NCBI GenBank assembly: GCA_002261195.1
Contig: MVBO01000055.1
Location: forward strand, 38,299-85,622
Origin: Bifiguratus adelaidae
Taxonomy: Eukaryota; Mucoromycota; Endogonomycetes; Endogonales
DNA length: 47,324 nucleotides
Direction of reading: 5' to 3'
Shown: piece after piece, positions 9,397 through 18,828 of the stretch
Numbering within the stretch: the stretch's first letter is position 1
Layout of the letters: every line of letters begins with the position of its first letter
Position numbers and translations under genes: made by a program
The notes under the pieces: generated by a model
What the model saw: only the letters and a program-made list of their open reading frames with translations
The model's database searches: none
Told to the model about the DNA's origin: nothing

Positions 9397-12180
9397 CTAC
9401 GACTCTACTTTGGAGGTTTGCTCTTGTGAGGACGTGAAGGTGTTCTTTCGCCGTGCTGGTTTGGCTGGAGGCGACAGTTTTGGCAGTGTCGATGAATCAA
9501 TGTGCGAGATTTGGTCGGATAGAGCCGGTGTTCGATTGGTCAACTCCGAGTCCGATAGCATCTGCTGAATCGCATCATCGCCGAGATCAATCAAATCCGC
9601 TTCTCTGTTGGTCTGCTCACTCTTGCTGTCGCCAGTCGTCATGGGCATGTCTGCGGCGTTCTGGGAGGGGTCCAGAGACGGCATTACATCCTGCGCGGTT
9701 TCGTGATCGTCTTGAATATGCATTAAGTTAGGCACTACTTTGCCCATCACTTTGCGTTTTGGCAGAGGCGGCGGAACGAGAGGTGATAACTCCTTGTTTG
9801 CCGGTCCGTTGGAGGGGGCCGCCCCTTGAAGGTCAACTAGGTCCGTATCACTGTGGCTAGGCTGAGCACCGCTGATGGCCGTCTTCTCCTCCAAGGTCCC
9901 TGGCTTCTTCTCACCAGCCACTGCCTTCAATTTGGCCGCTAGCCGTTCCTTCATCTCCTGGGATTCTCTAAGCAATGCGGCTTGCCTTTCTGATTTCTCT
10001 CGTTCCCTGTCGGCCTTGGTCTTTTCCTTTTCCGCTTTGGCTCCGGCTCTTGCATCCCGAGTTTTGCTGATCAATTGCCCAGCCATACCGCGCCACATGT
10101 GATCGCGCGAATGACGGTTCGAAGAGGGTTGGGGGTGTGTATTTGAGTGAGATGGAGGAGCTATACCGAGTTCTGTGTAAGTACTAACGTCCGTCTTGAT
10201 GCTAGAGGTGTCCGAGACTGTGTCACTGCTCCGAGTGATAGGTAATGATGTGGATGAGGGTACCGTTGGCTCCAGATTGACTGCCGCGGATTCGGTGGAT
10301 CCTTGCGAGACCCCAGAGTCGCTCTCCATCGATTTCACAGACTGTTCAACCAAGTGAGGTCGTTTTGCTAGAGCTGCTGACGATATCAAGTCGGGCTGTG
10401 AGCGCGTGCTGACATCGTCGAACCGCTCATGATGCAATAGATTTGGCTGTGAGTGAGACTCGCCAATGGGACTATGAGGATGTTTGTGTGCCTTGTTGCG
10501 ATCAGTTCCCAAAGCCTCTTCCATATCGGCGAGTTGAGGCTGCGTCTTGGGTCCTTCTTTCTTGTCCACCTTGGGTTCATGTTGCTCTCGCGCTTCTCTC
10601 TGCTTTTCATTATCATCCAAACGCTTGATATGGCCTTCCATGTCTTCATAGATCTTGGAGATTTCCCAAGCTGCAAAAGGATCTTGATACTGTTCGTGCG
10701 TACCGTGTTCCTTCTCCTCTGCGCCAGATACCTGCTTGACCTTTTTTATGTTTTCTTCCATCAAGACTTCCTCTCTCTTTTCCCACTCGATATCGCGCTC
10801 TTCCTCCACAATGTCGCCAAAAATGCCACCTTCGCCGAATGAATTGAAGAAGGGTAGATCGGTCATGTTTGGATAGACCATGCTCTCCTCCACGAGCTCC
10901 CGAATCTTGACTTCTATAGCGTGTTTGACGACGGACAGGGTGACTCGCTTGTCCGATACAACAGGTACAATATCGAATTTCATATCGGGAATCTTTTCAA
11001 AACCGAACCAGATGCGGTTCGACGGTGAAGCTTTGATCTTGAGTACCATGGGTCCGCGAAGTTGCCTTAACGTCACCTCCAAGACCAATTTCACCTTGAC
11101 TGGCTTCTTGCGAAAGGTAACATTGAAGGTGGCCTCGGTTTCAAGCTCCATACGCCATCCGCCCACATAATGAACGTTGGCTTCGACCAGCAACTCGCCG
11201 TCCGGCGTGAAACTGACGAGCTTGGGTAGCGTGAAATAGGGAATCGATTGGCCAATTTGCATATCACGGACAATCAGATCGGAAAGAAACGAAGGTCGTC
11301 GAGATTTCTCTACCTTATTCTTGAGTTTGCTCATCAGGAACTGCTTGACTCTATCCGTTTTGTAGATGCCCAAGAACATGCGTCCAATGATGGCATTAAA
11401 CCACCTTGTGTGCTCATGCTTAGAATCGGCATCGATCGTTTCAATAAGCTGCCGAATGGCAGACCTGGTGAACTGCGTACTGTAGATACGTCGCCGTGCT
11501 TGCTTCTCGTTCTCTTCAGTATCCAAATGGCCAGCGAACTGGACCGCCTTGACCAAGGCAAAATACCAATCCTCCTTAGCCGGATGATTGCGAACCGTAA
11601 GATACCACTCCTCTTCACTTTTCTGATCCTCGTCGACGGCATCCCTCGCTTCACCTCGAGGGGCAATCAAGATAGCGCTGACCCGCTTAAAGACCTCGCT
11701 ATCCTTCAGACCTTTGGGATACATGGATACACTTTGCTCGTTCAAAGCGATTGTATGCTGCAAGTTGAGCTCGTCGTCCGTTTCATACAAGTACAGAGTG
11801 GCATCCTTGAGCACTGCCCAATAAGTATCCTTGTCTTCTCGCTTCACCTGCTGCTGTTTGTGTGAATGACGTCCTTTGAAGGCCTGCATGACAATGTTGC
11901 TCAAATGACCCGTCTCTTGAACGTGCGCTGGTGCTTGATAGGATCGTGTAGCCCTCAGCCATCCTTCCTTGTGCGGCTCCTTGCTCTCTAAGGTCTTGGC
12001 TTGTTCAAACGCCTTGTCATGAGCCAACTTGTCCGCGACCTGCCATTCTCGCTTCTTCTTCTTGGCTGTGTAGAGAGCAGACTGTATGGCGTATTCACTC
12101 GAGAGGCCTAACGTCAAGGCAAGCAAACACAAGGGAACAAATGCCACGAGACCCACTATAAAGCCCAAGACGAACCCCAT
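9397..12180 (-). CDS. PH-SMP lipid-transfer protein, Nvj2/TEX2-like (927 aa)
   Basis: Single-exon gene. The chosen start at 12180 puts a membrane anchor at the very N-terminus (GFVLGFIVGLVAFVPLCLLA), as in yeast Nvj2. A PH-like region follows (DTYWAVLKDATLYLYETDDE ... EEEWYLTVRNHPAKEDWYFAL, about 110-210). The SMP domain starts at RWFNAIIGRMFLGIYKT and includes LPKLVSFTPDGELLVEANVHY and MKFDIVPVVSDKRVTLSVVKHAIE. SMP domains carry glycerolipids between membranes at ER contact sites; Nvj2 moves ceramide from the ER. The second half is disordered, with an acidic stretch, a long charged coiled coil (KAEKEKTKADREREKSERQA) and a PPPLPKRK motif. An in-frame ATG 26 codons upstream is less likely because it would bury the anchor. 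The gene is unusual locally in having no intron. Confidence 0.9.
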   Translation of the reverse strand: MGFVLGFIVGLVAFVPLCLLALTLGLSSEYAIQSALYTAKKKKREWQVADKLAHDKAFEQAKTLESKEPHKEGWLRATRSYQAPAHVQETGHLSNIVMQAFKGRHSHKQQQVKREDKDTYWAVLKDATLYLYETDDELNLQHTIALNEQSVSMYPKGLKDSEVFKRVSAILIAPRGEARDAVDEDQKSEEEWYLTVRNHPAKEDWYFALVKAVQFAGHLDTEENEKQARRRIYSTQFTRSAIRQLIETIDADSKHEHTRWFNAIIGRMFLGIYKTDRVKQFLMSKLKNKVEKSRRPSFLSDLIVRDMQIGQSIPYFTLPKLVSFTPDGELLVEANVHYVGGWRMELETEATFNVTFRKKPVKVKLVLEVTLRQLRGPMVLKIKASPSNRIWFGFEKIPDMKFDIVPVVSDKRVTLSVVKHAIEVKIRELVEESMVYPNMTDLPFFNSFGEGGIFGDIVEEERDIEWEKREEVLMEENIKKVKQVSGAEEKEHGTHEQYQDPFAAWEISKIYEDMEGHIKRLDDNEKQREAREQHEPKVDKKEGPKTQPQLADMEEALGTDRNKAHKHPHSPIGESHSQPNLLHHERFDDVSTRSQPDLISSAALAKRPHLVEQSVKSMESDSGVSQGSTESAAVNLEPTVPSSTSLPITRSSDTVSDTSSIKTDVSTYTELGIAPPSHSNTHPQPSSNRHSRDHMWRGMAGQLISKTRDARAGAKAEKEKTKADREREKSERQAALLRESQEMKERLAAKLKAVAGEKKPGTLEEKTAISGAQPSHSDTDLVDLQGAAPSNGPANKELSPLVPPPLPKRKVMGKVVPNLMHIQDDHETAQDVMPSLDPSQNAADMPMTTGDSKSEQTNREADLIDLGDDAIQQMLSDSELTNRTPALSDQISHIDSSTLPKLSPPAKPARRKNTFTSSQEQTSKVES

Positions 12181-12834
12181 GGAGCAAAGACAAGAAAGGA
12201 CGTCATTGACTTGCGAAGCGGGAGATGGCACAAGGCAACGTCTGGAGCATTCTAACACTGGAATGGGCTCTAGGGATCACGTTACCCTCAAGTCCATGGT
12301 CTATGGCTAGTTGAATAGTGCTTATGAGAGGGGTTTATGTGCGTTATCGCTCACATGGTACACTGCCACTTTACACAGGCTGTGGAATGGATAGCCGGAT
12401 GCGTTAAGCGTCTATGGGCAGGTTGCTAGGGATAGCTATCTCATTAATAGGATCAAGGTATCCATGACACTCCAGAGCACGCATCCACAAGATCATGGGC
12501 ATGATAATTTGAATGCGATGCGATCTAGAGGCACCGACGCCATGGCCACACTACGCTTTCTCTCTGTTATGTGCGCACTATCCATTGGATATAGGCTATG
12601 CGTGCCACCTCATCCAACCGATGAAGAAGTTACCATTGGTAATACCATATTAAATCTATTGATAGGATATTGACCATGCAACAATGGCGAGCGTTGGACG
12701 TGTGTTATATTAAGCTTGTTTGTAAGCATACTTCCGTCAGGTTTCGCCTTATTCTCTCTTCCTTTCCTTATACTTCGGTCGGCTACACTGGGAACAGAGA
12801 ATAGCCACAAGGATCTCAATTCTATCCAGCGATC
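12181..12834. other. Divergent intergenic region (SMP gene / GT2 gene)
   Basis: About 650 bp between the starts of two divergent genes. No open frame with recognisable similarity, tRNA or repeat was found. Presumed promoters for both neighbours. Confidence 0.5.
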
Positions 12835-14187
12835 ATGTTGTACCTGACGGCTGACTTCTTTCCCGTCTTTGTGCCTTTGGGCATCATTGGATTCTATCGA
12901 TACCTGTGGTTCCTGATCAAAGTTCTTGCCTTTCTGGTGTACAGGCCCATTCGACCGCAACAAGAGCCAACGTATGTCTCTCATCGAGATGTCAGTATCA
13001 TCGTTCCTACCATCGATGCCGGTGAAGAATTCAAGGAAGCCGCCCTGTCTTGGCTGGTCAACAAGCCGAGGGAAATCATAATCGTTACTAGTGAGGAAAT
13101 GCTAGGCCCGTTACAAGTACTTGCCAACGAAGTGGATCCGGCGGTCGTCAGGGTATTGACGGTTCCCAAGGCGAATAAACGACTGCAAATGGTACAAGGT
13201 GTTCGACACGCTCAAGGTGACATTGTTGTGTTTGCGGATGATGATGCGATATGGAAGCCGACCATGCTGGAGTATATTCTAGCGTGTTTTGAGGACGACT
13301 TCATTGGAGGTGTCGGCACCTCACAGAGCGTCAAGAGTGTCGGTAAACGGCAGACCGTATGGGAAGTCTTGGCCGGCTTTCGATTAACAGTCCGAAACAT
13401 TGAAGTGGCCGCGTCAACACATATTGACGGTGGAGTTTGCTGTATCTCGGGCAGAACAGCTGCTTACCGTACCGTCATTCTCAAAGATCCTGGCTTCCAA
13501 CATGCTTTTACCAATGATCTTTGGTGTGGCAAGTACCCTCTTAACTCGGGTGACGACAAGTTTCTGACCCGCTGGATGATTTCACACCAATGGAACACCT
13601 ATATTCAAGTATGCCAGGAAGCCGAACTCTTGTCGACCTTCAAGACCGATTGGCGCTTTTTGAAGCAAGTGTTACGCTGGACTCGCAACATGTGGCGATC
13701 CGACTTTCGATCTCTCTTTACAGAATGTTTTATTTGGAACCGACATCCCTACGTCGCATACACCATGATGGACAAGATCTTTAACCCTCTCAAGCTCCTC
13801 CCTCACTTCTTCCGACGACCTCAGGACGTCATCTGTATTCCTGCCTTCTTGGTTTTTAACTATTACTTTGCCGTCATGAAGCTATATGCTCTCTGTACAC
13901 TCCAAAACACCGATTGGGGCACTAGAGCCGGAGTATCTACCACGCTCGCTGCCGACATCGAGAACGAGGAGAGTGAAAAGCTCAGTGTTCCAGAAGAAGA
14001 CTCGGTTGACGAACAAGAGCACCTGGATGATAAAGCTCAGGTTCAGATCCAACACGTAGACAGGTCTCTACCAGGATCATCCTTTCAATTAGAACAATCT
14101 GTACTCTTACAAGCTGCAGCCAAAATGTCTGTCAGTTCATTTCCATTGTCGATAAAAATTGCGCAGTACGCGTCACGTATAAATTAA
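12835..14187 (+). CDS. Family 2 glycosyltransferase, hyaluronan synthase/Cps1-like (450 aa)
   Basis: Membrane GT2 polysaccharide synthase. Two N-terminal membrane segments (VFVPLGIIGFYRYLWFLI and following) precede the catalytic domain. Motifs: SIIVPTIDAGEEF (nucleotide-binding start), FADDDAIW (DDD at 135-137), GDDKFLTRW (DD 240-241, acceptor/catalytic region) and QVLRWTRNMW (Q278...RW281-282), the Q/RxxRW signature of processive beta-glycosyltransferases. The closest remembered group is the fungal Cps1/HAS-like family, which uses UDP-sugars at the plasma membrane. After YTMMDKIFNP the sequence goes straight to LKLLPHFFRRPQD, one hydrophobic segment and WGTRAG, followed by a polar tail. Relatives as I recall them carry more membrane helices there. 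Intronless. The product is unknown; hyaluronan or another beta-glycan is possible. Confidence 0.85.
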   Translation: MLYLTADFFPVFVPLGIIGFYRYLWFLIKVLAFLVYRPIRPQQEPTYVSHRDVSIIVPTIDAGEEFKEAALSWLVNKPREIIIVTSEEMLGPLQVLANEVDPAVVRVLTVPKANKRLQMVQGVRHAQGDIVVFADDDAIWKPTMLEYILACFEDDFIGGVGTSQSVKSVGKRQTVWEVLAGFRLTVRNIEVAASTHIDGGVCCISGRTAAYRTVILKDPGFQHAFTNDLWCGKYPLNSGDDKFLTRWMISHQWNTYIQVCQEAELLSTFKTDWRFLKQVLRWTRNMWRSDFRSLFTECFIWNRHPYVAYTMMDKIFNPLKLLPHFFRRPQDVICIPAFLVFNYYFAVMKLYALCTLQNTDWGTRAGVSTTLAADIENEESEKLSVPEEDSVDEQEHLDDKAQVQIQHVDRSLPGSSFQLEQSVLLQAAAKMSVSSFPLSIKIAQYASRIN

Positions 14188-14239
14188 TCTCGCGCCGCTC
14201 TGTCGCTGTATCAATCACTCTTGTCTTCTCTTCAGCAAC

Positions 14240-15115
14240 ATGTCCAAGTTGACGCTCGTCTTTGGTGTAGGTCCGGGAACAGGCGCAGCCATTGCACGCA
14301 AGTTCGCGGGTCAGTATCCGGTCGCTTTGATGGCCAGAAACGAGGGTAAGCCTGCACTGTTCACACGAGGTTGACCCCTGCTAAACTGAGCCCAGAATAT
14401 CTCAAGTCCTTGCAAGCCGAGATTGAAAGGTCCGGAGGCAAAGCGGCATCGTTCCCTTGCGATGTGAGCTCTGAAGCGTCCGTCAAACAAGTCTTTTCGC
14501 AAATATATAACACTTTTGGCAAAGATGTCGCTTTCGGCGTGACTGTGTATAATGCGAGCTCCTTTGCGCGAGGCAGCGTCATGGATACGGATACGGAAAC
14601 GTTCAAAAGCAATTGGAAAGTCTCCTGGCAAGTATTCTTTGGGGCGGAGAGAGAGACAGCGAGGATTAACCGTGGCAAACTAGTCTCGGCGCTTTTCTAG
14701 TCGCCAAGGAAACCGTACCCAACATGATCAAGCACGGCGGTGGGTCCATCCTCTTTACCGGTGCCACGGCCTCTTTACGTGGCAGTGCGAAGTGAGTCTA
14801 TACTGCAGCCGCCCATCTGGTACTCAACCGATCCCGATATATAGCTTCTCTGCTTTTGCAGTCGGCAAGTTTGGTTTACGAGCCCTTTCTCAATCTCTTG
14901 CCCGTGAATTCGGCCCACAAGGTATTCACGTTGCTCACGTCATCGTGGATGGGGTCATTGGCACAGAACAAGCCAAAAAATTCATGCCCCATCTGAAGGA
15001 AGACCAATTGTTGTCTCCCGAGCAAATCGCCGAAACGTATTGGTTTTTGAGTCAACAGGACCAGTCGGTGTGGACGCATGAGTTGGATATCCGTCCCTTT
15101 TGTGAAAAGTTTTAG
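14240..15115 (+). CDS. Atypical short-chain dehydrogenase/reductase family protein (238 aa)
   Basis: Four exons: 14240-14345, 14396-14627, 14684-14791, 14845-15115. Rossmann start TLVFGVGPGTGAAIA (dinucleotide loop), FPCDVSS, GSILFTGATASLRG and KFGLRALSQSLAREFGPQGI identify an SDR. Exon 2 must end at a GC donor (GCAAGT at 14628) to give the conserved stretch VSCLGAFLVAKE; no GT donor nearby keeps phase. The catalytic YxxxK reads F153-AVG-K157, so the proton-donor Tyr is Phe. SDR groups with an FAxxK variant and the ending IVDGVIGTEQ are known and of unclear activity. Cofactor and substrate are unknown. It lies upstream of another SDR-fold gene on the same strand. Confidence 0.88.
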
Positions 15116-15249
15116 GCCGCCAGCAGTGTGTAAATAGTCGATCGTCTTGTTCTTAGTCCGCCTTTGGCTCTGCTTGAGCACGTGATTGTACGTCCAAATA
15201 TGGAAATTGTCACGCTTCTCACTAACCTCACGCTTGCAACACTTGCGCC

Positions 15250-17095
15250 ATGGACTCTGGCAAGGTTCCAGGGTTGGATGACCTCTCCAACAAGATACTC
15301 GAGTGCACCAACAGCATCATCAACAGCGTCATTGACCAATTACACATCATTACTGACAAGACGGGACCCAATGCAACACGTGTTGGGAGTGGAGATGTTG
15401 AGTCGGCACGTATGGTCAAACGTATACCTCCTCCACCTGTTGTAGCACCGCCTGTGCGTCACGGATGGTCTATGGTGATGGATCGTGTGGAACGTGCCAA
15501 AGCCTGGGTCACTAACCATAAGGTCAAGACAGCGGCGCTGGTGGCGATAGGCTTGACTGCCGGAGCATTGGTGTATCCGATTGTGCATAGCATAGTGGAT
15601 CAACGACGACGTCGACGTCGTATTGCTACCATTCGCAAAGACAAGGATGTGGTTGGTAAGTAGTATTGACACGATAGACGATCGATCGACGATGCTGATG
15701 CCTCTCAAGTGGTCGTAGGTGCCGAATCCTTGGCAGGCCAGGCGATGGTGGCTCGATTGGAAAGCCTGGGCTATGTCGTGTACGCCCTGGTATCCAGAGA
15801 TGAAGATTTAACTCTCTTTGGCGGTGACCATCGTCCTAATGTCAAAGCACTTGCGGTAGACATGACCAATGTAAGTGGAAGTACACGCAGTCGATACGGC
15901 TAGTCGGACTGACGATGCCATCGGTATAGCCTGACTCGGTCTTCCATGCTGCCAATGAGGTCCATCATTTCGTGGAGCCCACATCCACAGACTCTCTGAC
16001 GCCTCTCTCACCCGCGACAACGGACCGCTTGTCGGGTGTGAGCACGCCCATTGCGTCGCCCATGAATAGCATCACCGATTTGAATGGGTGCTTGCGACTT
16101 GTGGCTGTCATTAATGCAGCTTCGAGCGAGTTTTATGGCCCACTTGAGATTGCCAATTGGCAAGAGTACAAGAATGCATACGAGGTCAATGTTCTCGGTG
16201 CCGCACTGATCGCAAAGGCCTTTTTGCCCTTGGTAAGTGACATGGTGGCGAAATACATGCTATGATCCACTGCTCACATGCTCTTCAGCTACGACATAGC
16301 GCAGGCACTGGTCGCTTCATCAATGTCTCATCGGTCAGTCCAGCGATTGCCAGGATGCCGTTTGTTACTGCCATGTCGGCAAGCAAGCAAGGATTGGATG
16401 CTTTTATCAATTCACTGCGAGATGAGGTGTCGCCCATCGGGGTTTCGGTGATTTGCCTGTCGCCCATGCCTCCTTCCAGCCGGAAAGCCAAGGAAAAGGT
16501 GCAGCAGGTATGTACAAAAGAGTGATGTGCATCATGACCTCTTACTCATGGCACGTTACAGTACATCCTCATGAACCAACTCTCTCCCAATTTCGCATCT
16601 CTCCCTGCGCCGTTGCAGACCACCTATGGCTCCTCTCCCCCACGAACACGCCGTGCATCGATGCCCAAGCAGCATATCAATTCTCGTGACAAGTACGGCT
16701 TGTCCACCACCGTGACCCTTGCCGACGCTGTCGTGGAGGCCATCACTGCACCCCAACCTCCCAATACGATTGAGTATGGGGACCGCATTTGGCTCTATCC
16801 GCTCGTAGCCAGCCTCATTCCGGCCAATCTACTTTCGGGCATTGTTAAGGCTGGTGTAGAAGGTATCCCGACATTTCACGATCCACACGGGCCATGGAGC
16901 ATCTTTTTCTTTGGCAATCGTCATAGGCAACCCAATGCCCACTCCCGTAGCTTTTTAGGTCGCTCAGCTCAAGCGACTTCTTCCCACGTCACCGAAGAGA
17001 CCTTGGGCGAAAAGTTGCGACGTATTGAAGTGGATAGCGACTTTGAGTTTGAGCGCGTAGAGTCAGGTTCGAGTGCGTATGTGTATAAGGCGTAA
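15250..17095 (+). CDS. DUF1776 (Ysc83-like) SDR-fold protein with membrane segment (540 aa)
   Basis: Five exons close in phase: 15250-15655, 15710-15870, 15930-16232, 16289-16507, 16562-17095. A soluble N-terminus leads to a membrane segment (VKTAALVAIGLTAGALVYPIV) followed by an Arg run (DQRRRRRRIATIRKDK). Next comes a Rossmann-like domain: VVVGAESLAGQAMVARLESLGY, VDMTN, INAASSEFYGPLEI, NAYEVNVLGAALIAKAFLPL, FINVSSVSP and MSASKQGLDAF. This is the layout of fungal DUF1776, whose yeast member Ysc83 is mitochondrial. The SDR YxxxK position holds M-SAS-K, so classical dehydrogenase chemistry is unlikely. The Ser-rich C-terminus is likely disordered. Function unknown; an outer-membrane-anchored, NAD-binding-like role is inference. 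Confidence 0.8.
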
Positions 17096-17206
17096 GCATT
17101 GTATAGCTTGTTGAAATCCTGTAAATGATTTTGTGTGGTGTACAAACATGTCAATGCTTTGGACAATCCATCCACATCACTCCTTTCTTTGTTCCTTTGA
17201 CCATAG

Positions 17207-18037
17207 ATGGACGATACAGAACACCAAGGGCTCGCGTGTCGACTGTGTTCACCGCCTAAACGTCTCCATGGTCAGGCTATCCTGGCACGACACATTCTAG
17301 GCAAACATCCACCTTGCACACCTATCCCTTCTCCAACAACCGTTCACCGAGACCAAACCATCACAGAGGCTTTAACGGGTCTTTTGGCGCGTATCCAACA
17401 GCTGGAGCACCTCTTCTTTGGCACACCATCCCCTTCCCGCTCTGTTTGGCCTCCTCACCTCTATGTCTACGGCCGGCTCTTATTTCACCATTCACCGCCT
17501 TTTTGGCCCAAGCGACCGAGTTGCGTGTCCGTCGACGCCAATGCGCATTCGGTGGCCCTTTGGCGAGCCGGCATTGTTCGTGCGTATGTACGCCCTCAAG
17601 TACGCGCCGTCGAGGACGCGTGGAAGGCTTTTGAGCAGCATCGACTCAATGTACCGAGTACGTTGACACCCGTTTACGGGTGTATTCATGCGCCGACGGA
17701 TAAGGAATCCAAAGGACAAGCATGGACGGCCATCATGCAAGAGGCACTTGATGCCTCGATCCATGATAAGACGGGCGGAGCCTTGTGGCATGAGATTGGC
17801 GGTGCGGATGCACCCCTTTCTCTATCCAGCGAAGAAAGCGAATTGGATGCCATCAAGGACATGGCGCCTATACCATGGCAATATCCTTTGTTTGCACCGC
17901 CAACTATCACCGTTTATGCGCAGGACGATCTATGGCTGACGTGCATGAGCTTATTCACGGCATGCATGATCTTGCTGTATAGCTCGGCCATCTTTGCGAT
18001 GGCTTTGCACGAGAAACAACGGGATCAGACCCCGTAG
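17207..18037 (+). CDS. Hypothetical protein with N-terminal zinc finger and C-terminal membrane segment (276 aa)
   Basis: Not recognised as a known family. The frame is uninterrupted for 276 codons, starting 112 bp after the DUF1776 stop. Residues 11-34 read C-x2-C-x14-H-x4-H (CRLC...RHILGKH), a C2H2-like zinc-binding pattern. The middle contains a conserved-looking stretch with Trp, Tyr and Arg (AGIVRAYVRPQVRAVEDAW). Near the end, LWLTCMSLFTACMILLYSSA is a single hydrophobic span with about 15 residues after it, so the protein could be tail-anchored with a cytosolic finger. It converges on lumazine synthase with 48 bp between stop codons. An unrecognised intron cannot be excluded. Confidence 0.55.
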   Translation: MDDTEHQGLACRLCSPPKRLHGQAILARHILGKHPPCTPIPSPTTVHRDQTITEALTGLLARIQQLEHLFFGTPSPSRSVWPPHLYVYGRLLFHHSPPFWPKRPSCVSVDANAHSVALWRAGIVRAYVRPQVRAVEDAWKAFEQHRLNVPSTLTPVYGCIHAPTDKESKGQAWTAIMQEALDASIHDKTGGALWHEIGGADAPLSLSSEESELDAIKDMAPIPWQYPLFAPPTITVYAQDDLWLTCMSLFTACMILLYSSAIFAMALHEKQRDQTP

Positions 18038-18085
18038 AGAAAGCACAATGTTATTCACAACTAGCATTCTAAGACAATGACGCAT

Positions 18086-18733
18086 TTACAGTGTTCTATG
18101 CTTCAACAATCCCATTTCCACCGCGGCAGAAGCCCAATCCTCCCCATGATTGTGTCCCTTATCGGGACCCTTGCCCATACCAGCACGCTCAAGCGCTTGA
18201 TCATCATTCAAACATGTCAAGACACCGAAGATGACAGGAACACTCGTATCGAGTCCGACGCGCATGATACCCTGCGACACCGCTTCGCAAATGTACTCAA
18301 AGTGCATGGTGCTGCCTTTGATCAAAACACCGACGCAAATGACCGCATCGAAAGCCGTGCGCTTGGCTATTCCACTCGACTTGGCTGGCTTCGGCGAAGG
18401 AACCGCTGGCTTATTGCTTCCATCAGCATTCAAATCGAGGCCCAGCAAGTCGTTGGGACCTGAGGTGAAGAGATCGTCGCTGTTTTGAGCCGCTTGAACT
18501 TGGGACATTTGAATCAGGCGATTGGCGGCAAAAGGCAACTCATAAGCACCAGGAACAGACTCGATGACAATGTTCTCTGGTCGAACCTGGTGCTTGATCA
18601 GGGTTTCCTTGGCGCCTTTGACAAGGCCTTCAACAATGGGCAGATTCCATCGGGTGTGAACAATGAGGATGCGTAGCGCCGATCCGTCCAACGTCTCGCT
18701 AGAAGGCGTCACTCCCTTGACAAATTCAGTCAT
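18086..18733 (-). CDS. RIB4: 6,7-dimethyl-8-ribityllumazine synthase (215 aa)
   Basis: Condenses 5-amino-6-ribitylaminouracil with 3,4-dihydroxy-2-butanone 4-phosphate, the penultimate step of riboflavin synthesis, in the cytosol. Family landmarks in order: RILIVHTRWNLPIVEGLVKGA, VPGAYELPFAANRL, DAVICVGVLIKGSTMHFEYI, and VPVIFGVLTCLNDDQALERAG followed by the GHNHGEDWASAAVEM helix. The single exon starts at 18733. The protein is longer than yeast Rib4 (about 169 aa) because of an insert of roughly 45 residues rich in Ser, Asn, Pro and Lys (QNSDDLFTSGPNDLLGLDLN onwards) between RLIQMSQ and FDAVICVGV. It shares a 95 bp divergent promoter region with the DUF455 gene. Confidence 0.96.
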   Translation of the reverse strand: MTEFVKGVTPSSETLDGSALRILIVHTRWNLPIVEGLVKGAKETLIKHQVRPENIVIESVPGAYELPFAANRLIQMSQVQAAQNSDDLFTSGPNDLLGLDLNADGSNKPAVPSPKPAKSSGIAKRTAFDAVICVGVLIKGSTMHFEYICEAVSQGIMRVGLDTSVPVIFGVLTCLNDDQALERAGMGKGPDKGHNHGEDWASAAVEMGLLKHRTL

Positions 18734-18791
18734 GTTGTTGTTGATTTAGGCACAGGATAGAAGAAAGAGTAGAAGAAGAGAGAGGTGGGCT

Positions 18792-18797
18792 TATAAA
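18792..18797 (+). promoter_or_regulatory. TATAAA box upstream of the DUF455 gene
   Basis: A TATAAA lies 31 bp before the ATG at 18829. This spacing would give a very short leader, or put the start site so that the second in-frame ATG (codon 12) is used. The position within the divergent promoter with RIB4 supports a real promoter element. Confidence 0.4.
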
Positions 18798-18828
18798 CCC
18801 CTTGTTCTGCCTCAATACGAGTCACGCC

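Noticed and set aside
12086..12310. Open frame antisense to the SMP gene start
   Set aside because: Shadow of the real minus-strand gene; no independent support.
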